Origin: Methylogaea oryzae
Lineage (GTDB): Bacteria; Pseudomonadota; Gammaproteobacteria; Methylococcales; Methylococcaceae
Assembly: GCF_019669985.1 (NCBI RefSeq)
Contig: NZ_AP019782.1
Coordinates: 1-64,000, forward strand
Direction: 5' to 3'
DNA length: 64,000 nt
Position numbers and translations under genes: made by a program. The notes below the pieces were generated by a model. The model ran no database searches. It had not been told where the DNA came from and worked only from the letters and a program-made list of their open reading frames with translations. This document shows positions 48,130 to 56,403 of the stretch, in pieces (within the stretch, counting starts at the first letter, position 1; each line of letters begins with the position of its first letter).

Positions 48130-50202
48130 TTAAATCAGACCGAGCTGGGTAAGCATGAGGTCGATGAGCTTGATGCCGGCGAACGGCACGACAAGCCCGC
48201 CCAGGCCATACAGCAGCAGATTGTCCCGCAGCAGTTGTTCGGCGCCGAGCGCCCGGTAGGCAACGCCTTTCAAGGCTAGGGGAATCAGCGCCACGATAAT
48301 CAACGCGTTGAAGATCACCGCCGACAGGATAGCGCTGTCCGGGCTGGCGAGATGCATGACGTTGAGGGCGTTCAATTGCGGGTAGGTGCCGGCAAACGCG
48401 GCCGGGATAATCGCGAAGTACTTGGCCACGTCGTTGGCCAGGCTGAAGGTGGTCAGCGCGCCGCGGGTCATGAGCATTTGCTTGCCGGTTTCCACGATTT
48501 CGATCAGCTTGGTGGGGTTGGAGTCCAAATCCACCATGTTGCCGGCCTCCTTGGCCGCCTGGGTGCCGGAATTCATCGCCACCGCCACGTCGGCCTGGGC
48601 TAGGGCCGGGGCGTCGTTGGTGCCGTCTCCCGTCATGGCGACCAGCCGGCCGTCGGCCTGGTAATCGCGGATCAATTTGAGTTTGGTCTCCGGCGTGGCT
48701 TCCGCCAGGAAATCGTCCACCCCCGCTTCGGCGGCGATGGCGGCGGCGGTCAGGCGGTTGTCGCCGGTAATCATCACCGTCTTGATGCCCATGCGGCGCA
48801 GCTCGATGAAGCGCTCCTTGATGCCGCCCTTGACGATGTCCTTCAGCTCGATGACGCCCAGCACGCTGCGACCTTCCGCCACCACCAGCGGCGTACTGCC
48901 CCGCCGCGCTACGTCGTCCACCAGCTTGCGCATCTCTGCCGGAAAGTTGCCGCCGCATTCTTCCACGTACTGGCGGATGGCGTCGGCCGCGCCCTTGCGG
49001 ATCTGCCGTGACCCCAAATTGACGCCGCTCATGCGCGTCTGGGCGCTGAAGTGCACGAAGGTGGCGTCCAGGGCGTGCACGTCCCGCTCGCGCAGGCCGA
49101 ACTTCTGTTTGGCCAGCACCACGATGCTGCGGCCTTCCGGCGTTTCGTCCGCCAGGGAAGCCAGCTGCGCGGCGTCCGCCAGGGCCTTTTCGCTGACGCC
49201 GGCCACCGGCAGGAAAGCCGCTGCCTGGCGGTTGCCCAGGGTGATGGTGCCGGTCTTGTCCAGCAGCAGCACGTCCACATCGCCGGCCGCTTCCACCGCC
49301 CGGCCGGAAGTGGCAACGACGTTTTTCTGCATCATGCGGCCGATGCCGGCCACGCCGATGGCGGACAACAGCCCGCCGATGGTGGTGGGGATCAGGCACA
49401 CCAACAGCGCCACCAGCACCGTGATGGTGATGGGCCGGCCGGCGCCGGCGGTTTCCACCGCGTAGAGGGAGAAGGGCAGCAAGGTCACGGTGGCCATGAG
49501 GAAGATCAAGGTCAGCGCCACCAGCAGGATGGTCAGGGCGATTTCGTTGGGGGTCTTCTGTCGTTTGGCGCCTTCCACCATGGCGATCATGCGGTCCAGG
49601 AAGGCTTCGCCCGGATTGACGGCGATGCGCACCACCAGCCAGTCCGACAGCACCCGCGTGCCGCCGGTCACCGAACTGAAGTCGCCGCCGGACTCGCGGA
49701 TCACCGGCGCCGATTCGCCGGTGATGGCGCTTTCGTCCACCGAGGCCACGCCTTCGATCACCTCGCCGTCGCCGGGCACGAAATCGCCGGCTTCGATGAG
49801 CACCACGTCGCCCTTGCGCAGGGTGGAGCCGGCCACTTTGGAATAGTTGGAACCGTAACGCGGCTCGTCCAATTTCTTGGCGGCGATATCGCGCTTGGCC
49901 GAGCGCAGGAACGCCGCCTGCGCCTTGCTGCGCCCTTCCGCCACCGCCTCGGCGAAGTTGGCGAACAGCACCGTGAACCACAGCCATAGCGTAACGGCCA
50001 GGATGAAACCGGACGGCGCCTCGCCTTCGCCACCTAGCGCCTGCAACCACAGCACGGTGGTCAGCAAGCTGCCGAGATACACGACGAACATCACCGGATT
50101 CTTCCACTGCTGGCGCGGCGCCAGCTTGCGGAAAGCATCGACCAGCGCCTGTTGCACGATGGCCCGATCGAACAAGCCGGCGGAATGGGGCTTATGGCTC
50201 AT
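48130..50202 (-). CDS. kdpB: K+-transporting ATPase subunit B (P-type ATPase)
   Basis: KdpB is the ATP-hydrolysing P-type subunit. The 690-residue protein has the phosphorylation motif [13 protein letters not shown], the actuator ITGESAPV, the [15 protein letters not shown] hinge and the inner-membrane helices expected. In the usual operon kdpA directly precedes it; here 2.7 kb of accessory DNA intervenes. A promoter-like TTGACG...GTATAG and a KdpE-like motif occur just upstream. Confidence 0.97.
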   Translation of the reverse strand: MSHKPHSAGLFDRAIVQQALVDAFRKLAPRQQWKNPVMFVVYLGSLLTTVLWLQALGGEGEAPSGFILAVTLWLWFTVLFANFAEAVAEGRSKAQAAFLRSAKRDIAAKKLDEPRYGSNYSKVAGSTLRKGDVVLIEAGDFVPGDGEVIEGVASVDESAITGESAPVIRESGGDFSSVTGGTRVLSDWLVVRIAVNPGEAFLDRMIAMVEGAKRQKTPNEIALTILLVALTLIFLMATVTLLPFSLYAVETAGAGRPITITVLVALLVCLIPTTIGGLLSAIGVAGIGRMMQKNVVATSGRAVEAAGDVDVLLLDKTGTITLGNRQAAAFLPVAGVSEKALADAAQLASLADETPEGRSIVVLAKQKFGLRERDVHALDATFVHFSAQTRMSGVNLGSRQIRKGAADAIRQYVEECGGNFPAEMRKLVDDVARRGSTPLVVAEGRSVLGVIELKDIVKGGIKERFIELRRMGIKTVMITGDNRLTAAAIAAEAGVDDFLAEATPETKLKLIRDYQADGRLVAMTGDGTNDAPALAQADVAVAMNSGTQAAKEAGNMVDLDSNPTKLIEIVETGKQMLMTRGALTTFSLANDVAKYFAIIPAAFAGTYPQLNALNVMHLASPDSAILSAVIFNALIIVALIPLALKGVAYRALGAEQLLRDNLLLYGLGGLVVPFAGIKLIDLMLTQLGLI

Positions 50203-50259
50203 GGAAGGCTCCCGGTAAATGGCGAGGCTGCCGCTGAAAGACGGCCGCCACGGGAAAGC

Positions 50260-50289
50260 CTATACCGGGCGTTGTAAAAAAGCCGTCAA
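50260..50289 (-). promoter_or_regulatory. Candidate kdpB promoter with KdpE-like motif
   Basis: On the minus strand TTGACG (50289-50284) and GTATAG (50265-50260) are 18 bases apart, about 60 bases before the kdpB ATG. Overlapping it, TTGACG-N5-TTTACA followed by ACGCCCG resembles the E. coli KdpE site, which I recall as TTTATA and TTTACA half-sites 5 bases apart. The 13-mer TTTTTACAACGCC is shared with the region upstream of kdpF. The remaining part of 50203-50515 shows no gene I trust. Confidence 0.45.
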
Positions 50290-50515
50290 GATTGAAGCGC
50301 GAGGCCTGACCGTGACCACGGATATAGCGACGCTCGCTGGTAGCGTCCGGCCACATCGAAGGAAACAGCCACATGGCAGGATTTCCGTATCTGTATAACT
50401 TGGCGACCCGGGAAGATAGGCCGTTAGGAGCGCGATGGAAAATATGAGCTGCTTGTCAAGATGTCTGGCGGCCTGTATAGATAGGTAGAAACCGTACAAT
50501 CACTTGTTATGCTCC

Positions 50516-51535
50516 ATGAATACCGATCTCCCGCGTTTCTCCCACGCAGCTCAACAAGGTGAGCGTGGTGTTCAAGTGGTATCGAACATCGTATTCGATG
50601 AGTTCGGATGGATATTCAAACGCAACCATCAAGAACACGATTTCGGCATCGATGGGCAGGTTGAGGTTGTAACCATGGACGGCCACGTAACTGGACAGCT
50701 TCTCGCCGTGCAGATCAAGTACGGAAAGAGTTTCTTTCAAGAGAAGAATCGATGGGGCTACATCTATCGAGGAGAGCAAAAGCATTTCAATTACTTGGCC
50801 AACTACCCAATTCCCGTCTTGATTGTGCTATGCCATCCAGAGTCAAAGGAATGCTACTGGGTCCGCTTTCTGCCCCAAGAGACCCAGCCTGCCGGCGACA
50901 ACTGGAAAATTACAGTGTTTTTCGAGAATATTTTGCGCGAGTCAAAAGCTAAGATCGAGGCACTACTTCCACCGTTGATGGACCACCGAGAAGCACTAGA
51001 AGCCTATTGGGCGGTAAACAATCTTCTTGCCGAATCAGACTATCTTCACTTCATTATTGACCGACCAGAGGTCGAGTCGAAAGACATCACTCGAACACGA
51101 GAATTCTTTGACCGCCTTCGCGTGACAAGAGAGTTGGCACTCGAGAATCAAGGGAAAGTCGAACTCAGCTTTTTCGGCTACGAAAATGATCCGCGAGAAC
51201 TATTTGAGATCCCCGTGGTTCGAGAGTACATTTCGATTCTTTCCCCCGCTCTACCAGAGTTGTTTTTCTTCGTTCGAACGCAGCAACCCACGTCAACGCT
51301 AAAGACATTCGCCCTATGCCAGACCAATGTCTCTTGGGTTGACGGCAGATCGACTCGCCTTGTCGCCAAGCAAATTGTCTACGACACCGACAAGGTGGTT
51401 GACTTTCTTCAATTGGGATACTCAGGCCTGAATGAAATGACCGAATGGCTTGCCCTTCCACTGGAGGAAAATATTCGTATTTCCGCCGATGTCGCGCACT
51501 GCTTAGGCATACGCGCTGAAACCGATGTGGCATAA
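50516..51535 (+). CDS. DUF4365 domain protein, nuclease-like
   Basis: The 339-residue protein begins with a DUF4365-type domain. Residues 40-68 hold a PD-(D/E)xK-like set: E40, D42, D46 (HDFGIDGQVEV) and Q66-I-K68 (LLAVQIKYGKS), the layout of restriction-endonuclease-fold enzymes. The C-terminal 200 residues show no named motif. GC is lower than in kdp genes. It is antisense to the kdp operon inside the inserted segment. ATG at 50516 is preferred over an in-frame TTG at 50504. A nucleic-acid defence role is possible for this family but is inference. Confidence 0.7.
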   Translation: MNTDLPRFSHAAQQGERGVQVVSNIVFDEFGWIFKRNHQEHDFGIDGQVEVVTMDGHVTGQLLAVQIKYGKSFFQEKNRWGYIYRGEQKHFNYLANYPIPVLIVLCHPESKECYWVRFLPQETQPAGDNWKITVFFENILRESKAKIEALLPPLMDHREALEAYWAVNNLLAESDYLHFIIDRPEVESKDITRTREFFDRLRVTRELALENQGKVELSFFGYENDPRELFEIPVVREYISILSPALPELFFFVRTQQPTSTLKTFALCQTNVSWVDGRSTRLVAKQIVYDTDKVVDFLQLGYSGLNEMTEWLALPLEENIRISADVAHCLGIRAETDVA

Positions 51536-51570
51536 CCCGGCAGCACGCAACCCGTAACCCGCATTCGTAG

Positions 51571-51601
51571 GGTGCAATAGCGGTCCTCCGCGTATTGCAC
51601 C
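51571..51601 (+). repeat. REP-type hairpin, copy B (left of RAYT)
   Basis: Outer arm GGTGCAATA, core GCGG-TCCT-CCGC, bulged G, outer arm TATTGCACC. A further ATTCG / CGAAT pair flanks it (51563-51567, 51601-51605). Same core and architecture as copy A. It stands 90 bases before the transposase start. Confidence 0.85.
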
Positions 51602-51690
51602 GAATGGAGGCGTTCAAGGCCACATAAGGGTTGGCTAAGCAACGAGCCGCCTATATAAACCCCGTCCATGGTCGATTTCAAGGAAACCCG

Positions 51691-52227
51691 ATGTCCGACT
51701 ACCGACGTTACCGTGTTCCTGGAGGGACGTACTTTTTCACGGTGAACTTGCTCGAAAGATACGCCAACGATCTTCTTACGCGCCACGTCGATATTCTGCG
51801 CGAGGTTGTCCGGGAAACCCGCCATCGCCGGCCGTTTCATATCGATGCCTGGGTGGTGTTGCCGGAACATTTGCATTGCGTATGGACATTGCCGCCGGGC
51901 GATGTGGACAACGCCAATCGTTGGCGGATCATCAAACAGCAATTTTCCAAGGCTTTGCCTGTCACAGAGCGGAGATCGGCCGTGCGCATCGCGCGCGGGG
52001 AAAGAGGTATCTGGCAGCGGCGGTTCTGGGATCACGTGATCCGGGATGATGCGGATTACGCCGCACATATCGACTATTGCCATATCAATCCGATCAAGCA
52101 TGGCTTGGTCAAACATGTGGCGGATTGGCCTTACTCAACTTTCCATCGGTATGTCGAGCAGGGGATATATCCAGCGAATTGGGCGACGCCACCCAGTCTT
52201 GACGTCGTTGACGGCGAGCGCAAATAA
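51691..52227 (+). CDS. REP-associated tyrosine transposase (RAYT)
   Basis: The 178-residue protein is a Y1/HUH single-strand transposase of the RAYT group (IS200/IS605 relatives). It has the early GGTYFFTVNLLER strand, the HUH pair H60-L-H62 in VLPEHLHCVW, WQRRFWDHVIRDD, and the catalytic Y129 in the YCHINPIKHGLV motif. RAYTs cut and mobilise REP hairpins; matching hairpins in opposite orientation lie on both sides. AGGAAA before the ATG at 51691 supports the start. It appears intact. Confidence 0.93.
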   Translation: MSDYRRYRVPGGTYFFTVNLLERYANDLLTRHVDILREVVRETRHRRPFHIDAWVVLPEHLHCVWTLPPGDVDNANRWRIIKQQFSKALPVTERRSAVRIARGERGIWQRRFWDHVIRDDADYAAHIDYCHINPIKHGLVKHVADWPYSTFHRYVEQGIYPANWATPPSLDVVDGERK

Positions 52228-52247
52228 AATCGGATAGGCCGCCATGC

Positions 52248-52278
52248 GGCGCAATACGCGGAGGACCGCTATTGCGCC
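52248..52278 (-). repeat. REP-type hairpin, copy D (right of RAYT)
   Basis: Inverted copy: GGCGCAATA, C, GCGG-AGGA-CCGC, TATTGCGCC. The pairing is perfect. It starts 20 bases after the transposase stop and mirrors copy B, giving an inverted pair around the gene. Confidence 0.85.
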
Positions 52279-52322
52279 CTACAGAATTGGGTTACGCCTT
52301 GGCAATGTCCGCAGCCATGAGG

Positions 52323-52577
52323 TCAGTAGTGAAAACGGAGTTGCACAATTTCCAGCGCATCATTGGCTATGCGGTACACCATGCGATGCTCGTCCGTAAT
52401 CCGCCGTGACCAAAAGCCCGATAGTGCATGTTTCAATGGCTCGGGCTTGCCCACTCCGCTGAACGGTTCGCGCTGTACTTCACAGATCAGCTTGTTGATC
52501 CGTTCCACCATGCGCTTATCTTGCTTTTGCCAATGCAGGTAATCTTCCCAGGCCTCGTCCGAGAAGATCAGCTTCAC
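52323..52577 (-). CDS. yoeB: YoeB-family mRNA interferase toxin
   Basis: YoeB cleaves mRNA at the ribosomal A site. The 84-residue protein has the family features LIFSDEAWEDYLHWQKQDK, INKLICEVQREPFSGVGKPEPLK, and the catalytic end SRRITDEHRMVYRI with the terminal FHY. The start is a GTG at 52577 overlapping the antitoxin stop (GTGA). It forms a toxin-antitoxin pair with yefM. Confidence 0.94.
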   Translation of the reverse strand: MKLIFSDEAWEDYLHWQKQDKRMVERINKLICEVQREPFSGVGKPEPLKHALSGFWSRRITDEHRMVYRIANDALEIVQLRFHY

Positions 52578-52825
52578 GGGGCCCGTTCTTGCTCGACGCC
52601 TTTGCCGGCGTTCAGTTGTGCAATGGCGGAAAGAAGCCGCTTGGCGTTGGCGGGAGTACGCAGGAGATAGGCGGTTTCCTCCAGCGCCTTGTAGTCTTCG
52701 AGCGAAAGCATCACAACGGACTGTTCGCCGTTGCGGGTAATGATCAACGCCTCGTGGTCGTTGCAAACCCTATCCATTGTGCTGGCGAGGTTTGCACGAG
52801 CGGTCGTGTAAGTAATCGCGTCCAT
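52574..52825 (-). CDS. yefM: YefM-family antitoxin
   Basis: The 83-residue Phd/YefM antitoxin binds YoeB and represses its own operon. It has the opening MDAITYTTARANLASTMDRV and the ITRNGEQSVVMLSLEDYKALEETAYLL motif; the C-terminus is the toxin-binding tail. A GGAG ribosome site precedes the ATG at 52825. A palindromic site lies just upstream. Confidence 0.94.
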   Translation of the reverse strand: MDAITYTTARANLASTMDRVCNDHEALIITRNGEQSVVMLSLEDYKALEETAYLLRTPANAKRLLSAIAQLNAGKGVEQERAP

Positions 52826-52840
52826 AGGTGGCTCCGTGAA

Positions 52841-52858
52841 TGTACGCGTTAACGTACA
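52841..52858. promoter_or_regulatory. Probable YefM-YoeB operator
   Basis: TGTACG and CGTACA face each other across 6 bases, 16 bases upstream of the yefM ATG. Known YefM operators contain TGTACA cores, so autoregulation at this site is likely. Confidence 0.5.
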
Positions 52859-52883
52859 ACGCTGGGTATCGAGTGTCCAGCGT
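52859..52883 (-). terminator. Stem-loop after kdpA
   Basis: ACGCTGG pairs with CCAGCGT across 11 bases, 23 bases beyond the kdpA stop. No T-run follows. It could end or pause kdpFA transcription before the toxin-antitoxin genes. Confidence 0.3.
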
Positions 52884-52905
52884 GGCACAACCTCCACCAA
52901 ATGAT

Positions 52906-54615
52906 TCAGCGCACGCCGATCATCTGCAACTGCTCCACCACCGGCCCCAGGGCCAGGGCGGGGATGAAGGTCAGCGCGCCCACCAGCAGCACGGTGCCGA
53001 CGAGCAGGGCGACGAACAATGGCGTGTGGGTGGGCAGCGTGCCCGGTCCGGCCGGCACGGTTTTCTTGGCGGCGAGGGAGCCGGCGATGGCTAGCACCGG
53101 CACCGCCAGCCAATAGCGGGAAATCAGCATGGCCAGTCCCAGCGTGACGTTGTAGAAAGGCGTGTTGGCCGACAATCCGGCGAAGGCGCTGCCGTTGTTG
53201 TTGCCCGCCGAGGAGAAGGCGTAGAGGATTTCGCTGAAGCCGTGGGGGCCGGGGTTGGCGACGGCGGCTCTGCCGGCTTCCGTCATCACGGCGACGGCGG
53301 TGCCGCCCAGCACCAATAGCGGTGGGATGAGGATGACCAGTGCCGCCATTTTCATCTCGTAAGCTTCGATTTTCTTGCCCAGGTATTCCGGCGTGCGGCC
53401 GATCATGAGGCCCGCCACGAACACGGCGACGAGGGCGAATACGATCATGCCGTACAGGCCGGAGCCGACGCCGCCGTAGATCACCTCGCCCAGTTGCATC
53501 AGCCACATCGGCACCATGCCGCCTAGGGGCGTGAAGGCGTCGTGCATGGCGTTGACCGAGCCGTTGGAGGCGGCGGTGGTGGCGACGGCCCACAGCGCCG
53601 AGTTGGCGATGCCGAAGCGGGTTTCCTTGCCTTCCATGTTGCCGCCGGCCTGATCCAGGCCCAAGCCGGCGAGCCGTGGGTTGCCGGCTTGTTCGGCGCT
53701 TACGGTAGCGAACAGCGCGGCGGCGAATACCAGCGTCATGGCCGCCAGGACGGCCCGGCCTTGCCGGTTGTCTCCGACCATGGCGCCGAACGTGTGGCAC
53801 AGCGCCGCGGGGATCAGCAGGATGGCCAGCATTTCCAGGAAATTGGACAAGGGGGTGGGATTTTCCAGCGGATGGGCGGAGTTGGCGTTGAAAAAGCCGC
53901 CGCCGTTGGTGCCCAGCTGCTTGATCGCCACTTGCGAGGCGGCCGGGCCTACGGCGATGGTTTGTTCCTTGGTCTCGGCTTTTTCCGCCAGCGCCACCGT
54001 CTGATAGGGGGCGAAAGTCTGCACTACGCCCTGGCTCGCCAAGGCCAGCGCCAGCAACAGCGACAGCGGCAGCAGGATGTACAGGGTGCCGCGGGTCAGG
54101 TCCACCCAGAAGTTGCCGATGGTCTCCGTATTGCGCCGCACGAAGCCCCGCACCAGCGCCACCAGCACCGCCATGCCGGTGGCGGCGGACAGGAAATTCT
54201 GCACCGTCAGCCCCAGCATCTGCGTCAGGTAGCTCAGGGTGGTTTCGCCGCCGTAGCCTTGCCAGTTGGTGTTGCTGGCGAAGCTGACGGCCGTGTTGAA
54301 GGCCGAATCGGCGGAAACATTGGGCAAGCCCTGAGGGTTCAGCGGCAACCCGGCTTGCAGTCGTTGCAGGGCGAATACCGCCAGCGCGCCCAGCAGGTTG
54401 AATATCAGCATGGCGGCGGCGTAATCGGTCCAGCGCATTTCCCGCTGAGCGTCGATGCCGCACAGGCGATAGGCGAACTTCTCCAGCGGGGCCAGCCAGC
54501 GATTCGCCGCGGACTCCCCTTGATAAACCCGCGCTATGTAAACGCCCAGCGGTTTGGCCAGGGCCAGCAGCGCGGCGAGGTAGAGCAGGATTTGCAGCCA
54601 GCCTTGGCCCGTCAT
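52906..54615 (-). CDS. kdpA: K+-transporting ATPase subunit A
   Basis: KdpA is the K+-selective channel-like subunit. The 569-residue protein has about ten membrane helices and the four selectivity segments, including [31 protein letters not shown] and [12 protein letters not shown]. The N-terminal [11 protein letters not shown] is typical. Its ATG overlaps the kdpF stop (TGATG). kdpB does not follow directly, which is exceptional. Confidence 0.97.
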   Translation of the reverse strand: MTGQGWLQILLYLAALLALAKPLGVYIARVYQGESAANRWLAPLEKFAYRLCGIDAQREMRWTDYAAAMLIFNLLGALAVFALQRLQAGLPLNPQGLPNVSADSAFNTAVSFASNTNWQGYGGETTLSYLTQMLGLTVQNFLSAATGMAVLVALVRGFVRRNTETIGNFWVDLTRGTLYILLPLSLLLALALASQGVVQTFAPYQTVALAEKAETKEQTIAVGPAASQVAIKQLGTNGGGFFNANSAHPLENPTPLSNFLEMLAILLIPAALCHTFGAMVGDNRQGRAVLAAMTLVFAAALFATVSAEQAGNPRLAGLGLDQAGGNMEGKETRFGIANSALWAVATTAASNGSVNAMHDAFTPLGGMVPMWLMQLGEVIYGGVGSGLYGMIVFALVAVFVAGLMIGRTPEYLGKKIEAYEMKMAALVILIPPLLVLGGTAVAVMTEAGRAAVANPGPHGFSEILYAFSSAGNNNGSAFAGLSANTPFYNVTLGLAMLISRYWLAVPVLAIAGSLAAKKTVPAGPGTLPTHTPLFVALLVGTVLLVGALTFIPALALGPVVEQLQMIGVR

Positions 54616-54704
54616 CAGAATTTCTCCGGGTAGAGCAGCGCGGCGACCAGGTAGACGAAGACCAGCAGCGCCAGCAGGGCGCTAAGGAGATAAATGCCGC
54701 TCAT
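54615..54704 (-). CDS. kdpF: K+-transporting ATPase subunit F
   Basis: The 29-residue, single-helix peptide ([19 protein letters not shown], then [10 protein letters not shown]) matches KdpF, which stabilises the Kdp complex. The closing LYPEKF is diagnostic. It is coupled to kdpA downstream and to the small gene upstream, with a 4-base overlap (ATGA). Confidence 0.93.
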   Translation of the reverse strand: MSGIYLLSALLALLVFVYLVAALLYPEKF

Positions 54705-54793
54705 GGCGCGCCTCGCAATTTTTCGCAGCCGTATACCAACGCCAGGGTGACGGCGAAAAACGCCACGATCAGGAGGATGAAGAGCGATTCCAT
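54701..54793 (-). CDS. Unnamed 30-residue membrane peptide before kdpF
   Basis: An ATG at 54793 opens a 30-codon frame, MESLFILLIVAFFAVTLALV followed by [10 protein letters not shown], whose stop overlaps the kdpF start (ATGA). It is one hydrophobic helix with a short basic tail and a cysteine. The tight coupling with kdpF and kdpA argues that it is translated and belongs to the Kdp system, perhaps as a second small subunit. I cannot name it. Confidence 0.6.
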   Translation of the reverse strand: MESLFILLIVAFFAVTLALVYGCEKLRGAP

Positions 54794-54834
54794 GGATCAC
54801 CTGCAAAGCGGGAAAGCGTTGGCGCTTAAGGCAA

Positions 54835-54979
54835 CTCTGAACAAGTCCATCCAGGACTTGTCAGAGATCGCTTTCGAAAAATGCGATTTTCCGAAAGCTC
54901 CCCGATCAATGGCTTAGCGCCCTTGATCGGGGCGACACATCCCTGTGTCGCGGGAAGCTCTGACTTGATCAGAGCTTCC
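54835..54979. repeat. Array of five consecutive hairpins upstream of kdpF
   Basis: Five stem-loops lie back to back: CTCTG(A)ACAAGTCC with GGACTTGTCAGAG (54835-54866); CTTTCG...CGAAAG with an inner AAAAT/ATTTT (54871-54897); CCCCGATCAA with TTGATCGGGG (54900-54932); GCGACACA with TGTGTCGC (54932-54951); GGAAGCTCTGA with TCAGAGCTTCC (54953-54979, 11 perfect pairs). They fill the gap between the kdp leader peptide and the T-rich motif at 55001. Origin is unclear: mosaic repeat, mRNA leader or upstream terminator. Confidence 0.75.
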
Positions 54980-55000
54980 TTAAGGGATCACTATGGCAGA

Positions 55001-55024
55001 GGCGTTGTAAAAATTCCGTATAAA
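55001..55024 (-). promoter_or_regulatory. KdpE-like site upstream of kdpF
   Basis: The minus strand holds TTTATA (55024-55019) and TTTACA (55011-55006), 7 bases apart, followed by ACGCC. The E. coli kdp promoter carries TTTATA and TTTACA KdpE half-sites 5 bases apart, as I recall. The 13-mer TTTTTACAACGCC also occurs before kdpB. It is about 210 bases before the first small gene. Confidence 0.45.
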
Positions 55025-55058
55025 TACCGGCCGGCCTTGGCCCAAAGACCGGCGGCGG

Positions 55059-56270
55059 CTACTTGGCGATGGTGATGCTGGGCACGCCGAATTGGGGCAG
55101 TTCGGTCATGGTCATCTGGAACACTTGCGACAGCAGACGGAACGCCTCGCGGTTCCATTGATAGCCGGAATCCGGCTTCACCGCGTAATAACGGCCGTTG
55201 AGGTTGACGCTGACGTCGGCGTCGGACGGTTCGCTGTCGGCCACCAGCACTTCCATGGTGTGCACCGGGTTTTCGCTCACCGGCGGGGTTTGCGGATGCC
55301 TGGGCACGTCGTATTCCGGCGCTTCGGCGATGTCCTGGCCGATGAAGTCCAGCACGTTGTGGAAGCTGCGGAAGCGGAAGCTGCCGTGGAAGGGGAGTTC
55401 GCCGCCGGGATATTCCGGCCGGATGTCCACGGTGATCGCGTTGGGCGGGCCTTGGTCGGCTTCCTCGTGCAGGCGGATGCGTTCCTCGTTGCTGAGCATG
55501 GCCGTATCGTAATTGGTGACCAGGATGTGGCCGGTGACGCGCTTGGACAGCCCGGCCAGGGGTCGGCCCGGCACGTAGTCCACGTTGAACTCCTTTTGCA
55601 GGGCCGCCAATTGTTCCGGCGACAACGACGCGGCCGGCACGCTCCAACGCCGTTCGAAAATCAGCGGTTCCACATATAAAGCATGGCGGTCCTGCACGGT
55701 GGACAAATGCAGCACGGCTTGGCGGAACAGGGGATAGCCGGTGGCGTCGGACGGCCTGTTGAAATACACGACCTCGCGGCCGTCCTTGCGCATGCGCAGC
55801 TCGCCGGCGATCAGACGCAGCACCAGGTCCACGTCGGCGCCCTGGCGCAGCAGCATGGTCAGTTTGGTTTCCTGGATGGGCGTCAGCAGCCGGCGGGTGA
55901 ATTCCTCGCCTTCCATGGGCACGATGCTGACGGTGGGATTTTCCGACACCGTGCCGCCGAAGATGGGCGTGAGCAGCGAACCCGAGCTGCCGGTGAGGGC
56001 GGGGGTGGCGCCGGCGTTGAATTGGAAGTTGAAGGTCGCGGCGATATTGGACACGCCGGTGAAATGCATGGGCTGGTGCTGGTGGGCGCGGGCGATGTTG
56101 AGCAGCAGCTGTTTGGACAGGATATCCGTGGTGGCCCGGTCGTAGGCGATGACGGCCCGGTCCAGGGTGGCGGGCGACATGCAGCCCGTCAAGCCGACGG
56201 CGAACGCCCAGAGCGCCGCCCCGGCGAGGAGCTTGGACGAAGTCGGCGCGGGAAAGGCATTGGGTGGCAT
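55059..56270 (-). CDS. Lipoprotein of unknown function
   Basis: From the ATG at 56270 the product is 403 residues with a signal sequence ending in a lipobox (FAVGLTGCMSP), so it should be lipidated. The mature part has no family I recognise; it shows a helical start (YDRATTDILSKQLLLNIARAH), a serine/glycine-rich GSSGSLLTPIFGG loop, and a C-terminal segment with WNREAFRLLSQVFQMTM. An upstream ATG at 56366 would hide the signal peptide. It lies 133 bases after czcA in the same direction and may be the last gene of that unit. Confidence 0.7.
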   Translation of the reverse strand: MPPNAFPAPTSSKLLAGAALWAFAVGLTGCMSPATLDRAVIAYDRATTDILSKQLLLNIARAHQHQPMHFTGVSNIAATFNFQFNAGATPALTGSSGSLLTPIFGGTVSENPTVSIVPMEGEEFTRRLLTPIQETKLTMLLRQGADVDLVLRLIAGELRMRKDGREVVYFNRPSDATGYPLFRQAVLHLSTVQDRHALYVEPLIFERRWSVPAASLSPEQLAALQKEFNVDYVPGRPLAGLSKRVTGHILVTNYDTAMLSNEERIRLHEEADQGPPNAITVDIRPEYPGGELPFHGSFRFRSFHNVLDFIGQDIAEAPEYDVPRHPQTPPVSENPVHTMEVLVADSEPSDADVSVNLNGRYYAVKPDSGYQWNREAFRLLSQVFQMTMTELPQFGVPSITIAK

Positions 56271-56403
56271 GGAATCGATTGCCTTGGGGGAGTTGGGTTG
56301 TCGCCGCGCCGGCGGGGAGTCGGCGCGTGGCGGCGGTACTGTAGCGTGCGCCATGCGTTCGATCAACGCGGGCGTTTCCCGCCTCCCCGGCGGTTGGTCG
56401 CGG

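Noticed and set aside
50260-50499. Minus-strand open frame upstream of kdpB
   Set aside because: No ribosome site or family feature; the region carries promoter-like motifs instead.
52028-52046. Palindrome GGATCACGTGATCC as a second parS or regulator site
   Set aside because: It lacks the TGTT/AACA flanks of parS and lies in the transposase coding region; probably chance.
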